NCBI GenBank assembly: GCA_964492485.1
Contig: CAZBKM010000006.1
Span: 71,442 to 135,441, forward strand
Source of the DNA: UBA5336 sp964492485
GTDB lineage: Bacteria > Pseudomonadota > Alphaproteobacteria > Caulobacterales > Hyphomonadaceae
DNA length: 64,000 nucleotides
Direction: 5' to 3'
The position numbers were made by a program, and so were the translations under genes. The notes under the pieces were generated by a model. That model worked only from the letters and a program-made list of their open reading frames with translations, was not told where the DNA came from and did not search any database. Below are positions 1 through 8,661 of the stretch, one piece after another; within the stretch, counting starts at the first letter, position 1; each line of letters opens with the position of its first letter.

Positions 1-160
1 TCGCAGTCCGGGCCATGCGAAGTTCCGGCCCCGGCGGCGGGGGCGCCGGAGGCCCGCCCCGCTCTCCGAGCACCAGTCCGGCGATCAGGCCGACCAGCAC
101 CAGGTTCAGCATCAGCGCGCCCCAGAGCATGTAGGGACGGCGCGGTCTCGTCTCGCTCAT
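1..160 (-). CDS. Periplasmic heavy-metal-sensor-like protein, N-terminal part (runs off left edge)
   Basis: Only the first 53 residues are in the window. They read as a short basic N-terminus (MSETRPRRPY), one hydrophobic segment at about residues 11-32 (MLWGALMLNLVLVGLIAGLV), then a Pro/Gly-rich stretch. This layout matches the inner-membrane-anchored periplasmic metal-resistance sensor family (CnrR/ZraP-like), which often sits beside an ECF sigma and anti-sigma pair, as here. The ATG at 160 overlaps the TGA stop of the anti-sigma gene (ATGA), so the three genes are probably one translationally coupled operon. The family assignment rests on the context and the N-terminal pattern only, because the conserved body of the protein lies outside the window. 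Confidence 0.55.
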   Translation of the reverse strand, partial: MSETRPRRPYMLWGALMLNLVLVGLIAGLVLGERGGPPAPPPPGPELRMARTA

Positions 161-633
161 TCATCGGCCTCCTCAAGCCAGGCCGTTCGATCGTCCACGC
201 CCAGAGCCGCGAGGACATAGGCCTCGCCAGTGTCGATCGCCTCACCCTGCGGCGTGGCCAGGCGCAGCCCGGCCACCAGTCCGATCGCCAGACAGGCAGC
301 GGCCGCCAGCGCCGGCGCGGCAAACTGCCGGACACGTTGCCAGCCCGGCGGAAGGAGGCTTCCGGACGCGGGCGCGCTTGGGGCATCGGCCAGGATCCGG
401 CTGGTGAGCCCCGGATCGGCATGGGGCACGCCGAGCCGTCCCAGGGCACGGTCAAGGGCGTCCGCCTCGGCCATCACGGCAGCCAGCTCACGGCTGGGCA
501 GCCTGCGGGCCCGCGCCAGCGCCTCGCGTCCGGCGTCTACCTCCCCGGCGGGCCAGCGCGACGGGTCGCTGCCATAGGCCTGAATCAGGGCGATCAGGCG
601 CGCCTCGCTCATCTCGGTCTCAGCCATCATCAT
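157..633 (-). CDS. Probable anti-sigma factor (single-span membrane protein)
   Basis: 158 residues. The N-terminal 80 residues are hydrophilic and helical (ALIQAYGSDPSRWPAGEVDA is a pattern I associate with alphaproteobacterial anti-sigma-like proteins beside ECF sigma factors). One membrane span follows at about residues 104-124 (rich in A, L, G), then a short C-terminal segment. No zinc-binding HxxxCxxC motif is visible, so it is not a classical ZAS anti-sigma factor. Three ATG codons in a row (633, 630, 627) can start it. It overlaps the 3' end of the sigma gene by 14 bases, and its TGA overlaps the next ATG. By context it should hold the sigma factor at the inner membrane until a signal is received. 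The function is inferred from context. Confidence 0.65.
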   Translation of the reverse strand: MMMAETEMSEARLIALIQAYGSDPSRWPAGEVDAGREALARARRLPSRELAAVMAEADALDRALGRLGVPHADPGLTSRILADAPSAPASGSLLPPGWQRVRQFAAPALAAAACLAIGLVAGLRLATPQGEAIDTGEAYVLAALGVDDRTAWLEEADE

Positions 634-1171
634 CCTCCGCCCCGGGCATCAGGCGCGCGCGCAGGCGACGCCGCGCCCGGGCAAGCAGACTTTCCAGCGC
701 CTCGACGCTGACCTGCAATATCTCCGCCGCCTCGATATTGGTATGACCCTCCAGCGCGCACAGGGCCAGCGCCGCCTTCTGGCGCTCGGGCAGCTCCGCG
801 ACGGCGCGTTCGATCCGGGCCACGCGCTGGGCCTGATCGGCCGCGGCCGCCGGATCGAGCGCCGGATCCGGCCGCTCGGGCGGTTCGGCCAGCGTGATCA
901 GCCGGCCCTGGCGCAAGCGGTCGAAGCACAGGTTCAGCGCCACCCGGTGCAACCAGGTCGACAGACGCGCCCGCGGCTCCCAGTCGGGCAGAACCTTCCA
1001 GGCGCGCAGGAAGGTCTCCTGGGTCACGTCCTCGGCCTCCGCCCGATCGCCGAGCATCCGGAAGGCGAGGGCATGAATGGCGGGCATATGCCGACGCACG
1101 AGTGCGGCCTGCGCCGCGCGATCGCCGCGGGCGGCCCGTCTGATCTGCTCGGCATCGGTGTCATTGTGCAC
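620..1171 (-). CDS. RNA polymerase ECF-type sigma factor
   Basis: 183 residues from a GTG start. Region 2 is clear (HALAFRMLGDRAEAEDVTQE, then TFLRAWKVLPDW and STWLHRVALNLCFDRLR). Region 4 follows with the helix-turn-helix pattern LPERQKAALALCALEGHTNI ... AAEILQVSVEALESLLARAR. The open frame continues upstream for over 70 codons, but those codons translate the 54-base tandem repeat at 1184-1282 and show no sigma-factor pattern. I therefore place the start at GTG 1171, which has a TAAGG Shine-Dalgarno-like site about 6 bases upstream. It heads an operon with the anti-sigma factor and a metal-sensor-like protein. The repeat pair lies directly before it and may carry the promoter. Confidence 0.9.
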   Translation of the reverse strand: MHNDTDAEQIRRAARGDRAAQAALVRRHMPAIHALAFRMLGDRAEAEDVTQETFLRAWKVLPDWEPRARLSTWLHRVALNLCFDRLRQGRLITLAEPPERPDPALDPAAAADQAQRVARIERAVAELPERQKAALALCALEGHTNIEAAEILQVSVEALESLLARARRRLRARLMPGAEDDDG

Positions 1172-1183
1172 GCGTGACCTTAC

Positions 1184-1282
1184 AGCGTTTCCAGGCGAAG
1201 TGGATCCCGGTTCGCCGTCCGGAAACGCGAATCGGCAAGCGTTTCCAGGCGAAGTGGATCCCGGTTCGCCGTTCCGACACGC
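1184..1282. repeat. Two tandem 54-base-period imperfect palindromes upstream of the sigma gene
   Basis: Copy 1 covers about 1184-1228 and copy 2 about 1238-1282. They share the core GTTTCCAGGCGAAGTGGATC followed by CCGGTTCGCCGT. Each copy is itself roughly palindromic (GCGTTTCC at one end, GGAAACGC at the other in copy 1). The core GGCGAAGTGG-n-CCGGTTCGC resembles module A of the interspersed repeat family seen elsewhere in this window, so these are probably diverged members. The rest of the 274-base gap between the sigma gene and the EF-hand gene holds no gene that I can see. Confidence 0.8.
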
Positions 1283-1392
1283 GGGAGTCAAGCGATCCGG
1301 GCCGCGTCGCCCGAGACGGATGGGGGCCGGGAGCGGACGCGGTGGTGGGGAGGTACACACCACCCCGCCACCCCCGGCCCGGGACACGGGCA

Positions 1393-1446
1393 AGGCTGGT
1401 ATGGGGTCGGTTCGCGACCGGCGGGGTTCACCGGCCGGGACCAGCC
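1393..1446 (-). terminator. Hairpin after the EF-hand gene, possible terminator
   Basis: The arms AGGCTGGT (1393-1400) and ACCAGCCT (1439-1446) are perfect inverted repeats, with a GC-rich inner part that can also pair (CCGGC with GCCGG). On the minus strand the hairpin starts at the last base of the EF-hand stop codon. No clear T-run follows, so intrinsic termination is not certain. Confidence 0.4.
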
Positions 1447-1934
1447 TAGTCCGCCTCCGTCCAGCGCGGGTTACGTTCCCCGCGAGCCGCCTTCATCCGG
1501 TCCCTCGCCGCCTCGCGCTCTTCCGCGGTGATGGTGCCGTCCCCATCGGTATCGAGCCGGTCGAAGATCCGGTCCTCCGGGCCGCCGAACTCGTCGGGGC
1601 CAATGGCGCCATCGCCGTTCGCATCCATGGTCTCGAATGCGGCGTCCCGGCGACGCATCTTTCGGGTTTCCCGGCGCATCTCGCCAAAGGCTTCCAGCTC
1701 TGCGCGGGTCAGTTGCCCGTCGCCGTCGGTGTCGGCCTCGGCAAACCGGGCCTGGCGGACGGCCTCCACCTCATCCTTGGTGATGGCGCCATCGCCATCG
1801 GTATCGAGCCGGGCGAGTGGATCCTCCGGCGGTTGCGGCGGGGCTGGCTGGGCCATGGCCGGGGCAGCCAGCGACAGGGTGACCGCGCCGGCGGCCGCAA
1901 GCAGGGTCAGTCGAATTGGGGTCAGTCTGGTCAT
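1446..1934 (-). CDS. Secreted EF-hand calcium-binding protein
   Basis: 162 residues. The ATG at 1934 has an AGGAG site 8 bases upstream. A signal peptide is clear (residues 1-28, ending APAMA-Q). Four EF-hand loops follow: DTDGDGAITKDE, DTDGDGQLTRAE, DANGDGAIGPDE and DTDGDGTITAEE. Each has Asp/Asn at positions 1, 3 and 5 and Glu at 12, so all four look competent to bind calcium. The linker between loops 2 and 3 is strongly charged (RRETRKMRRRDA). The gene begins 46 bases after the glnE stop on the same strand, so it may be cotranscribed with it. A periplasmic calcium-binding role is likely, but the partner is unknown. A longer in-frame ORF reaches into glnE; I reject that extension because the signal peptide and ribosome site fix the start. 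Confidence 0.88.
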   Translation of the reverse strand: MTRLTPIRLTLLAAAGAVTLSLAAPAMAQPAPPQPPEDPLARLDTDGDGAITKDEVEAVRQARFAEADTDGDGQLTRAELEAFGEMRRETRKMRRRDAAFETMDANGDGAIGPDEFGGPEDRIFDRLDTDGDGTITAEEREAARDRMKAARGERNPRWTEAD

Positions 1935-1980
1935 CAGAGGCTCCTGTGTCTGTCCTGAGCCCCCTTTGAACGCGCCGACG

Positions 1981-4791
1981 TCAGCTTTCCGTCGCGGGCG
2001 GTGGAAGTTTTTTTCGGTGCAGCGCCGCAGCGGCCCCCATATCCGCCGCCAGCCTGGCAACCAGCCCGTCGAATGTCTCGACGCCCGCCGCCCAGCAAAG
2101 CCGGTCGCGCAGCCCATCCGACAGGGCAGAGGTCTGCACATCCTCGCCAACCGCGAGGCGCAGCACCTGCTGGACCGCCTGGACCAGCGTCAGGGCCCGG
2201 GTCAGGATACCGGCCTCCTCCGCCGTAAGATGACCGGCCGCGCCCATTGTCGTGATCGCCTCGCGCGTGCCCGGGCGGACCAGCTCCGGATCGCCGCTGA
2301 CGAGAAGCGCGTGCTGGACGACGAATTCGATGTCCACGAGCCCACCCGGTGCGAATTTCAGATCCCAGGGGCCGGTCTCGGGCCTTTCGCGCCGCAGGCG
2401 CGCGCGCATGTCGACAATATCGGCGGTGATCGCGGCCCGGTCCGTCCGGCTGGCCAGGGCCGCGCGACCGAGGGCCAGCACCTTTTCACCCAGTGCTTCA
2501 TCGCCGGCAACGGGCCGCATCCGGGTCAGCGCCATATGTTCCCAGGTCCAGGCCTCGTCGCGCTGATAGCGTTCGAAGGCCGGCAGGTGCACCGCCACGG
2601 GTCCGGACCGTCCGGAGGGGCGCAGGCGCATGTCCACCTCATAGAGAATGCCTTCCGGGGTGGGGGCCGAGAGCGCCGTGATCAGCCTCTGGGTGTACTT
2701 CGCGAACCAGTGACGCGCTGCGCCGGCGGCGTCCGCCTCGTCCTCGGCGGCATATACCAAAAGCAGGTCCAGATCCGACCCGGCCGTCATCTCCCGGCCA
2801 CCCAGCTTGCCCATGCCGAGCACCGTATAGCGTCCAGGCGGCGGTCCGAAGCGCCGGATCGTCTCACGCTCTGCCGCCGCAGCCATGGCCTCGACCGTAC
2901 GGTCGGCGAGCGCGGTCCAGGCGCCGGCGGCATCCACTGCATTGAGCCGTCCGTGGAGCAGCCGGTGCCCGATCAGAAAGACCTGGTCGCGATGGTGGCG
3001 GCGGGCCGTGTCCATAGCCTCGTCGAACGGGGTGTCGCACGGAATGTCGAGATCGCCGCCCTCGCCGCCATCGACCAGCGCCTCCAGCAGGACCGGCCGT
3101 TGAGCAAGACGGCTGGCCAGGCGCGGCGCCAGCGCCAGGGTCGCCACCAGATCATCGAGCAGCTCGCTTTCCGCCAGTAGCATGGACAGCGTCTGAACGC
3201 CCGTGCGCAACCCCTCGAAGAAGCTGGCGAAACGGGCGAAGGCAACGTCCGCCTCTCCGGTACGGCCCATGGCATCCAGCAGTTCGGGCAGGAGGGCGGT
3301 CAGCAATTGCTGGCCCCTCTGGGTCCGGGTCGCCGGCACGCCGCCCCGGTGCCAGTCGCGGATGGTGGAGATGATCTGGTCGGGCGCGCCAAACCCCAGC
3401 GCCTTGAGCGTGGTCAGCGTACCCGGATCGTTGTCGACGCCGGTGAACACCAGGTTTCCGCGAATGGCCGCCTGCGTCTTGCGCTCCTCTTCGGCGAACA
3501 GCGTGCGATAGGCGTCGTGCACGCGGGTGCGCACCGACACGAGCGCGGCATCGAACGCGGTCAGATCCGACCAGCCACACAGGGCGGCGACGCGCGCACG
3601 CCTGTCGGGATCGGCCGGCAGGCTGTGGGTCTGGGCGTCCTCGAGCATCTGGATCCGGTGCTCGACCGCCCGCAGGTCGCGATAGGCTTCCGACAGGGTC
3701 TCCACCGTGGCCCCGTCCACCGCGCCTGCTGCACCGAGCGCGCGAAGCGCTCCGAGCGTCGTGGGATCGCGCAGGGCCGCATCCCGCCCGCCAAGGATGA
3801 GTTGCTGCGTCTGGGCAAAAAATTCGATCTCCCGGATGCCACCTGGTCCCAGCTTCACATCGGCGGCGACCGCGCCAAGGTCAGGGTCGCCAACATTGGC
3901 GTTGATCATCCGCTTGATTGCGTGGATGTCTGCAATGGCCCAATAGTCCAGATGCCGCCGCCAGACAAAGGGGCGCATGACCTCGAAGAACGCATCGGCA
4001 GATGTGGCGTCGCCTGCACAGGTGCGCGCCTTGATCCAGACCATCCGCTCCCAGTTCTGGCCAAGGCTTTCGTAATACAGCTCCGCCATGCGGGTCGAAA
4101 CCGCGATCGGTGTGGACCGCGGATCAGGCCGCAGGCGGAAATCGGTTCGGAAGACGTAGCCGTCGGCGGTCTGGCGCTCCATCAGGTCGACCACGTCGCG
4201 ACAGACCCTTGCCGCCGAGTCGCCCGGTCCCCGCTCGCCGCCCTCGAAGACATCCGGATCGTAATAGGCCGCCATGTCGACATCGCTGGAATAATTGAGC
4301 TCATGCGCACCCATCTTCCCCAACGCCACCAGGAACAGGCCCCGGGAGGTGAGCGCGCGGCGCGCCAGGGCCGTGGCGAGCGCCGCCTGTACCGTCGCGT
4401 CTGCGAGATCGGTCAAGGCCGCCGTGACGGTCTCGACCGGCCAGAAACCGGAGAGGTCGGCCAGCGCGATCATCAGATGCGCCCGGCGCTTGGCCCGGCG
4501 CAGCAGGGCGGCGGCCTCGTCGGGACACGGATCGGCGGCCAGCGCCCGGACATCGGCCAGGAGGGCGGCCAGCGCCTCCGGCACATCCTCGATGCCATCA
4601 AGGACGCCGTCGGGTACGCGGTTGGAGCCGGGGCCCTCGCTCTCGATCAGGCGGCGCAGATAAGGTGCGGCCGCAGACACGGTTTCGCACAGACGGTCGA
4701 GGCCGCCCGGCAGGGGACGTACCAGGCTCGACCCTCCCGATTCGAAGGGCGCAAGAGCAAGCGGTCCGGTTCGGGGCGCGGTCGGGTCCAT
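1981..4791 (-). CDS. glnE: Bifunctional glutamine synthetase adenylyltransferase/deadenylylase
   Basis: 936 residues, close to the usual length of about 940. Both nucleotidyltransferase halves are present. The N-terminal (deadenylylating) half carries LVALGKMGAHELNYSSDVD at about residues 155-180. The C-terminal (adenylylating) half carries VLGMGKLGGREMTAGSDLDL at about residues 650-680. The enzyme adds or removes AMP on glutamine synthetase in answer to PII and glutamine. I use the ATG at 4791, preceded by AAGGGGAC. The frame stays open 14 codons further, but those codons (MPTSLENP...) translate the intergenic repeat and are not native protein. The gene lies downstream of degP, the response regulator and the kinase on the same strand, an order known from rhizobia and relatives. 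The repeat at 4811-4912 separates it from the kinase. Confidence 0.95.
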   Translation of the reverse strand: MDPTAPRTGPLALAPFESGGSSLVRPLPGGLDRLCETVSAAAPYLRRLIESEGPGSNRVPDGVLDGIEDVPEALAALLADVRALAADPCPDEAAALLRRAKRRAHLMIALADLSGFWPVETVTAALTDLADATVQAALATALARRALTSRGLFLVALGKMGAHELNYSSDVDMAAYYDPDVFEGGERGPGDSAARVCRDVVDLMERQTADGYVFRTDFRLRPDPRSTPIAVSTRMAELYYESLGQNWERMVWIKARTCAGDATSADAFFEVMRPFVWRRHLDYWAIADIHAIKRMINANVGDPDLGAVAADVKLGPGGIREIEFFAQTQQLILGGRDAALRDPTTLGALRALGAAGAVDGATVETLSEAYRDLRAVEHRIQMLEDAQTHSLPADPDRRARVAALCGWSDLTAFDAALVSVRTRVHDAYRTLFAEEERKTQAAIRGNLVFTGVDNDPGTLTTLKALGFGAPDQIISTIRDWHRGGVPATRTQRGQQLLTALLPELLDAMGRTGEADVAFARFASFFEGLRTGVQTLSMLLAESELLDDLVATLALAPRLASRLAQRPVLLEALVDGGEGGDLDIPCDTPFDEAMDTARRHHRDQVFLIGHRLLHGRLNAVDAAGAWTALADRTVEAMAAAAERETIRRFGPPPGRYTVLGMGKLGGREMTAGSDLDLLLVYAAEDEADAAGAARHWFAKYTQRLITALSAPTPEGILYEVDMRLRPSGRSGPVAVHLPAFERYQRDEAWTWEHMALTRMRPVAGDEALGEKVLALGRAALASRTDRAAITADIVDMRARLRRERPETGPWDLKFAPGGLVDIEFVVQHALLVSGDPELVRPGTREAITTMGAAGHLTAEEAGILTRALTLVQAVQQVLRLAVGEDVQTSALSDGLRDRLCWAAGVETFDGLVARLAADMGAAAALHRKKLPPPATES

Positions 4792-4810
4792 GTCCCCTTG
4801 TCGCCCTACA

Positions 4811-4912
4811 GGATTTTCAAGCGAAGTGGGCACCGGTCCGCGTAAATAAAATCATCGAAAACAATAACATAGCGCATCTTCACTGACTCCGGTTGATGTG
4901 AGGATGCGCTAG
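4811..4912. repeat. Mosaic palindromic repeat, modules A and B
   Basis: Module A covers about 4812-4860 (TTTTCAAGCGAAGTGGGCAC, CGGTCCGCG, then AAAATCATCGAAAA). Module B covers about 4861-4912 (ATAACATAGCGCATCTTCAC ... GAGGATGCGCTAG). Close relatives are at 10063 and 50046. It fills the space between glnE and the upstream kinase gene, and its end GCGCTAG supplies the TAG stop of the kinase. It can fold into hairpins and may weaken readthrough from the kinase into glnE. Confidence 0.85.
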
Positions 4913-6333
4913 GCACGCGGCAGGCGCAAGACCGCGCGCAGGCCCGGCCGCTCCGGCGGGCCGTCGCCATCCAGGAGCAGGAGTTCGCCCCGGTGTACCT
5001 CTGCCACCGCATCCACCAGGGCCAGGCCAAGGCCGGAACCAGGATGGGTCCGCGCGGCATCCATGCGCACGAAGCGTTCCACGGCGCGTTCGCGATCCGC
5101 CTCGGGAATGCCCGGCCCGCTGTCGACGACCGACAGCTCGACCATATTGTCACCACGCCGGGCGCGGACGGCAATGGCACCGCCCTCGGGCGTATACTTG
5201 ATGGCGTTGTCGATCAGATTGGACAGCGCCTGGGCGATCAGGTCCCGGTCGCAGAGCACGATCAGGTTCTGTCCGGGACTGGCGGTGAAGTCGAGGCCGG
5301 CCGCCTCCGCTGCGGGCTCGAACAGGTCCGCCAGCTCCGCGACGACCTCGCTCAGATCGATCCGGACCATCCGGCCCTCCGTCCGGGCATCAACCCGCGA
5401 CAGGCGCAAAATGGCGTTGAACGTGGCGAGCACACGGTCCACCTCGTCCAGCGTTTCGCCCAGCGCCGCCTGGGCGCGATTGTCATCCAGAGGCTGGCTC
5501 AGGGCACTTTCCAGACGGTTGCGCAGCCGCGACAGCGGCGAACGCAGGTCATGGGCGATCGCATCGCCGGCATGGCGCGATGCCTTCACCAGGCGCTCGA
5601 GCCGGTCGAGCATGGCGTTCATCCGCTCAGCGAGCCGGTCGAATTCGTCGTTCGCGCCACGCTCCGGCACCCGGCGCGACAGATCTCCGGCCATCACGGC
5701 CTCGGCGGTGCTGGCCAGTTCGTCAGCCCGCCGCGACACTGAACGCGAGACGAAGTAGCCGCCGATGAGCGACAGGACCAGGACGGCGCCGGCAGCAGTC
5801 CAGACCGCCGTGGTAATACGCCGCGTGATTTCGCTGCGCTCGCCGGGATCGTAGGCCACCAGAAGCAGTGCCTCGTCGCCCAGCCTCACAATCCGCCCTT
5901 CGGCCTGGATGGTGCGGACCGTATCGCCCCGGCGCGTATCGAACTCGAACTCGACTTTCCCGATCCCCGTGCTGGGCATGTGGGAGAATGCGCCGGCGAG
6001 CTTCAGGCCGTTGGGCGTGGAGAGCTGATAGTAGAAATAGGCGTCAGGCGCCGACGCCCGTTCGATCAGCGCCTGGCTGACGCGCTCCAGCCCGCCGTCG
6101 CGATAGGCGCGCTGGATCGAGTCCACCTCGGCATTGACCCGGGCTTCGGTCGTGTAGCGCAGATAGCCGACCGTGGAGACATAGACATAGGCCAGAACCG
6201 CGGCGGCGAAGACCGTGAACACCGCCACATAGAGCAGCGCCAGGCGGAACGTGGTCGTGCGCGCGAAGGGCGGCAGGGGCAACCGTCGGGGGCGGGGCGG
6301 CGCCCCTTGCGAAGCCTTTTGATGGGGCTTCAT
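4909..6333 (-). CDS. Sensor histidine kinase with HAMP domain (FeuQ-like)
   Basis: 474 residues. Membrane segments are at about 30-55 and 175-195, with a periplasmic domain of about 120 residues between them. HAMP is at about 196-250, the phosphoacceptor His261 lies in DAIAHDLRSPLSRLRN, and the ATPase domain shows an N-box (LSNLIDNAIKYTPEGG) and G-boxes (VVDSGPGIPE, GSGLGLALVDAVAEVH). The ATG at 6333 overlaps the stop of the response regulator gene (ATGA), so the two are coupled. Its position after degP and before glnE matches feuQ of rhizobia, though only synteny and general family features support that name. The stop codon TAG comes from the edge of the repeat at 4811-4912, so the last residues may not be ancestral. 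Confidence 0.92.
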   Translation of the reverse strand: MKPHQKASQGAPPRPRRLPLPPFARTTTFRLALLYVAVFTVFAAAVLAYVYVSTVGYLRYTTEARVNAEVDSIQRAYRDGGLERVSQALIERASAPDAYFYYQLSTPNGLKLAGAFSHMPSTGIGKVEFEFDTRRGDTVRTIQAEGRIVRLGDEALLLVAYDPGERSEITRRITTAVWTAAGAVLVLSLIGGYFVSRSVSRRADELASTAEAVMAGDLSRRVPERGANDEFDRLAERMNAMLDRLERLVKASRHAGDAIAHDLRSPLSRLRNRLESALSQPLDDNRAQAALGETLDEVDRVLATFNAILRLSRVDARTEGRMVRIDLSEVVAELADLFEPAAEAAGLDFTASPGQNLIVLCDRDLIAQALSNLIDNAIKYTPEGGAIAVRARRGDNMVELSVVDSGPGIPEADRERAVERFVRMDAARTHPGSGLGLALVDAVAEVHRGELLLLDGDGPPERPGLRAVLRLPRA

Positions 6334-7004
6334 GCCTGCAGGCGGTAGCCTGCCCCCCGAACGGTGTGCAGCAATGGTTCGTCGAACTCCTTGTCGATCT
6401 TTGCCCGCAGGCGGGAGACATGGACGTCGATGACATTTGTCTGGGGATCGAAATGGTAGTCCCAGACCTTCTCCAGGAGCATGGTCCGGGTGACCACCTG
6501 GCCGGCATGGCGCACCAGATACTCCAGAAGGCGGAACTCGCGGGGCTGAAGGTCGATCCTGCGGCCTGCCCGGGTCACCTTCCGCGCCAGAAGGTCCATC
6601 TCCAGATCGCCGGCCCGCAGCACCGTCACCGGCGGTTCGCCACCGGCCTGGCGTCGACCCAGGGCCTCGACCCTGGCCACCAGTTCGGACGGCGCGAAGG
6701 GCTTCGACAAATAGTCGTCCCCGCCCGCGCGCAGGCCTTCCACCCGGCTGTCCACATCCGACAGCGCGGTCAGGAACAGGGCCGGCGTTGTGCCGCCGCC
6801 GTCGCGATACTCCTGAACCAGCGTCAGACCGTCCTTGCGCGGCAGCATCCGGTCCACGACGAGCGCGTCGAAGCTCCCGTCGCGGGCCTGGGCCAGTCCA
6901 TCCTCGCCATCGGCGGACAGCGCCACCTCATGGCCTGCCTCGCCCAGAACCGTCCGGACGAAATCGGCCGTCTCCCGGTCATCCTCGATCACAAGCACGT
7001 TCAT
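6330..7004 (-). CDS. OmpR/PhoB-type response regulator (FeuP-like)
   Basis: 224 residues. The receiver domain has the acidic pair EDD at 7-9, the phosphoacceptor Asp51 (VVDRMLPRKDG) and the conserved Lys in YLSKPFAPSEL. The C-terminal winged helix carries LQPREFRLLEYLVRHAGQVV and ends VRGAGYRLQA. It starts at ATG 7004, 29 bases after the degP stop, and overlaps the kinase gene downstream. The trio degP-regulator-kinase suggests an envelope stress or osmotic response. The target promoters are not known from this sequence. Confidence 0.93.
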   Translation of the reverse strand: MNVLVIEDDRETADFVRTVLGEAGHEVALSADGEDGLAQARDGSFDALVVDRMLPRKDGLTLVQEYRDGGGTTPALFLTALSDVDSRVEGLRAGGDDYLSKPFAPSELVARVEALGRRQAGGEPPVTVLRAGDLEMDLLARKVTRAGRRIDLQPREFRLLEYLVRHAGQVVTRTMLLEKVWDYHFDPQTNVIDVHVSRLRAKIDKEFDEPLLHTVRGAGYRLQA

Positions 7005-7032
7005 GGCGATCTCCCTTGCGGCGATCCGGGCC

Positions 7033-8571
7033 CTACTCCTCGCTGTCGCGGACGATGTCGACGGTCACGAAATTCGTCACCTGCCCGTTGCGGACGGCCA
7101 TCAGCAGCTTGTCGCGGCCCGAGGCACGTGCCGCCTCGATGGCCGTTTCCAGGTCGCTGACCGAGGCGGTAGGCCGGCCGTTTGCCTCAAGGATGGCGAG
7201 GCCTTCCCGGAAGCCGGCCTCGTCCAGCGCGCCGCCCGGCTCGACATCCGTCACCAGCAGGCCGGGCTCGTCGGGATCAAGGCCCATGGCCTCCCGGGTC
7301 TCCGCGTCGAGGGGCGCATAGCGCGCGCCCAGCGGGCCGGTCTCGTCGCCGCCGTCCCGATCAGACGGTCCGCTGCGATTGCCGCTGGAGGCGAAGGGAT
7401 CGTCGGGACGCTCGCCCACGGTAACCTCGACGGTCTGACGCTTGCCATCGCGCAGGATGCCGAATTCGTTCTGCGAGCCGGCGATCAGATTGCCGACGGC
7501 CCGGGTGAGGCCCGTGGCATCGGACACTGACTGACCATTCACCGACAGGATGATGTCACCCCGCTTCAGCCCCGCCTTCTCCGCCGGGCTGTCATCGGAC
7601 ACATCCGCGACGATGGCGCCCTCGGCCGCGTCGAGCCCCTGGGCCTCGGCCATGTCCTCGGTCAGGTCCTGGATGGTGACCCCCAGCCAGCCGCGCGACA
7701 CCCGGCCCTTCTCGATAAGCGTTTCCGTCACGCGCTTCGCCAGCGAGGCGGGGATCGCGAAGCCGATGCCGACCGATCCTCCCGTGGGCGAGAAGATGGC
7801 GGTGTTCACCCCGACCACCTGCCCTTTCAGATCGAAGGTCGGCCCACCGGAATTGCCGCGATTGATCGGCGCGTCGATCTGCAGGAAGTCGGTGTAGGGA
7901 TTGCCCGCCCCGAGCTGGCGACCGTCGGCGGACACGATGCCGGCCGTGGCGGTGCCGCCGAGGCCGAACGGGTTGCCCAGCGCGACGACCCAGTCGCCCC
8001 GCCGCAGATTGGCGTCGGCGGAAAATTCCACATAGGGGAAGGCCCCGTCGGCCTGCACCCGCAGGACGGCGAGGTCGGTCTGGGGGTCGGTGCCCACGAG
8101 TTCGGCGTCGAGCTCGCGCCCGTCATCCAGCGCAACCTCGATCTCGGTCGCGCCGTCGATGACGTGGTTGTTGGTGACGATGTACCCGTCAGGCGAGATG
8201 AAGAAGCCGGACCCGAGCGAGCGCGACTCCCGGGTCATGGGCTCGTCCCCCTCTTCGCCCTCCTCGCCGCGGCGACGTTCCATGAAGTCCTCGAAGCCTG
8301 GCATGCCCCGGAACTGGTCCAGGAAGCGGTCCAGATCGCTCAGCCGGGAGACCTCGCGCTCCGCCACCACATTGACGCTGACCACTGCCGGGCTGACCTC
8401 GTCGATCAGATCGGCAAAGCTCATCGGGGCGCCGCGCGGCGCATCGACACTGATGGGCTTCGCGTCGGCCCCGGAGAGCACCGTCGGCCCGAAGGTGGCA
8501 GCGCCCATCAGGGCGGCCCCTGCAAGCGCTGCGGCGAGCACCTGGGCGGAAACACCGATCCGTTTCGTCAT
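7033..8571 (-). CDS. degP: DegP/HtrA-type periplasmic serine protease
   Basis: 512 residues. An N-terminal signal or anchor segment is at about residues 7-33. The trypsin-like domain has the triad His136 (TNNHVIDGA), Asp166 (QTDLAVLRV) and Ser241 (NRGNSGGPTF). Two PDZ domains follow, at about 285-375 and 420-505. Between residues 98 and 116 there is an acidic/basic insert (RRRGEEGEEGDEP) in the LA-loop region, where DegP proteins vary. The enzyme degrades or refolds damaged envelope proteins. It heads the degP-regulator-kinase-glnE group and is preceded by a 90-base gap that should hold the promoter. A symbol of degQ would also be possible. Confidence 0.93.
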   Translation of the reverse strand: MTKRIGVSAQVLAAALAGAALMGAATFGPTVLSGADAKPISVDAPRGAPMSFADLIDEVSPAVVSVNVVAEREVSRLSDLDRFLDQFRGMPGFEDFMERRRGEEGEEGDEPMTRESRSLGSGFFISPDGYIVTNNHVIDGATEIEVALDDGRELDAELVGTDPQTDLAVLRVQADGAFPYVEFSADANLRRGDWVVALGNPFGLGGTATAGIVSADGRQLGAGNPYTDFLQIDAPINRGNSGGPTFDLKGQVVGVNTAIFSPTGGSVGIGFAIPASLAKRVTETLIEKGRVSRGWLGVTIQDLTEDMAEAQGLDAAEGAIVADVSDDSPAEKAGLKRGDIILSVNGQSVSDATGLTRAVGNLIAGSQNEFGILRDGKRQTVEVTVGERPDDPFASSGNRSGPSDRDGGDETGPLGARYAPLDAETREAMGLDPDEPGLLVTDVEPGGALDEAGFREGLAILEANGRPTASVSDLETAIEAARASGRDKLLMAVRNGQVTNFVTVDIVRDSEE

Positions 8572-8661
8572 CTCGTCCTAAACTCCAATTCCTGCATGGC
8601 CTTACGCACAGATTGAGACCTAACGCGCACATGAGCGAGATGGGCATTAAAGTTCATTTAG

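Noticed and set aside
1528..3180. A 550-codon plus-strand open frame across the EF-hand gene and glnE
   Set aside because: It is antisense to two well-supported genes and has a low-complexity Ser/Arg-rich start. It is a shadow.
8572..8661. An EcfG (GGAAC-n16-CGTT) promoter before degP
   Set aside because: The possible boxes are spaced by about 26 bases and one is imperfect, so the match is not convincing.
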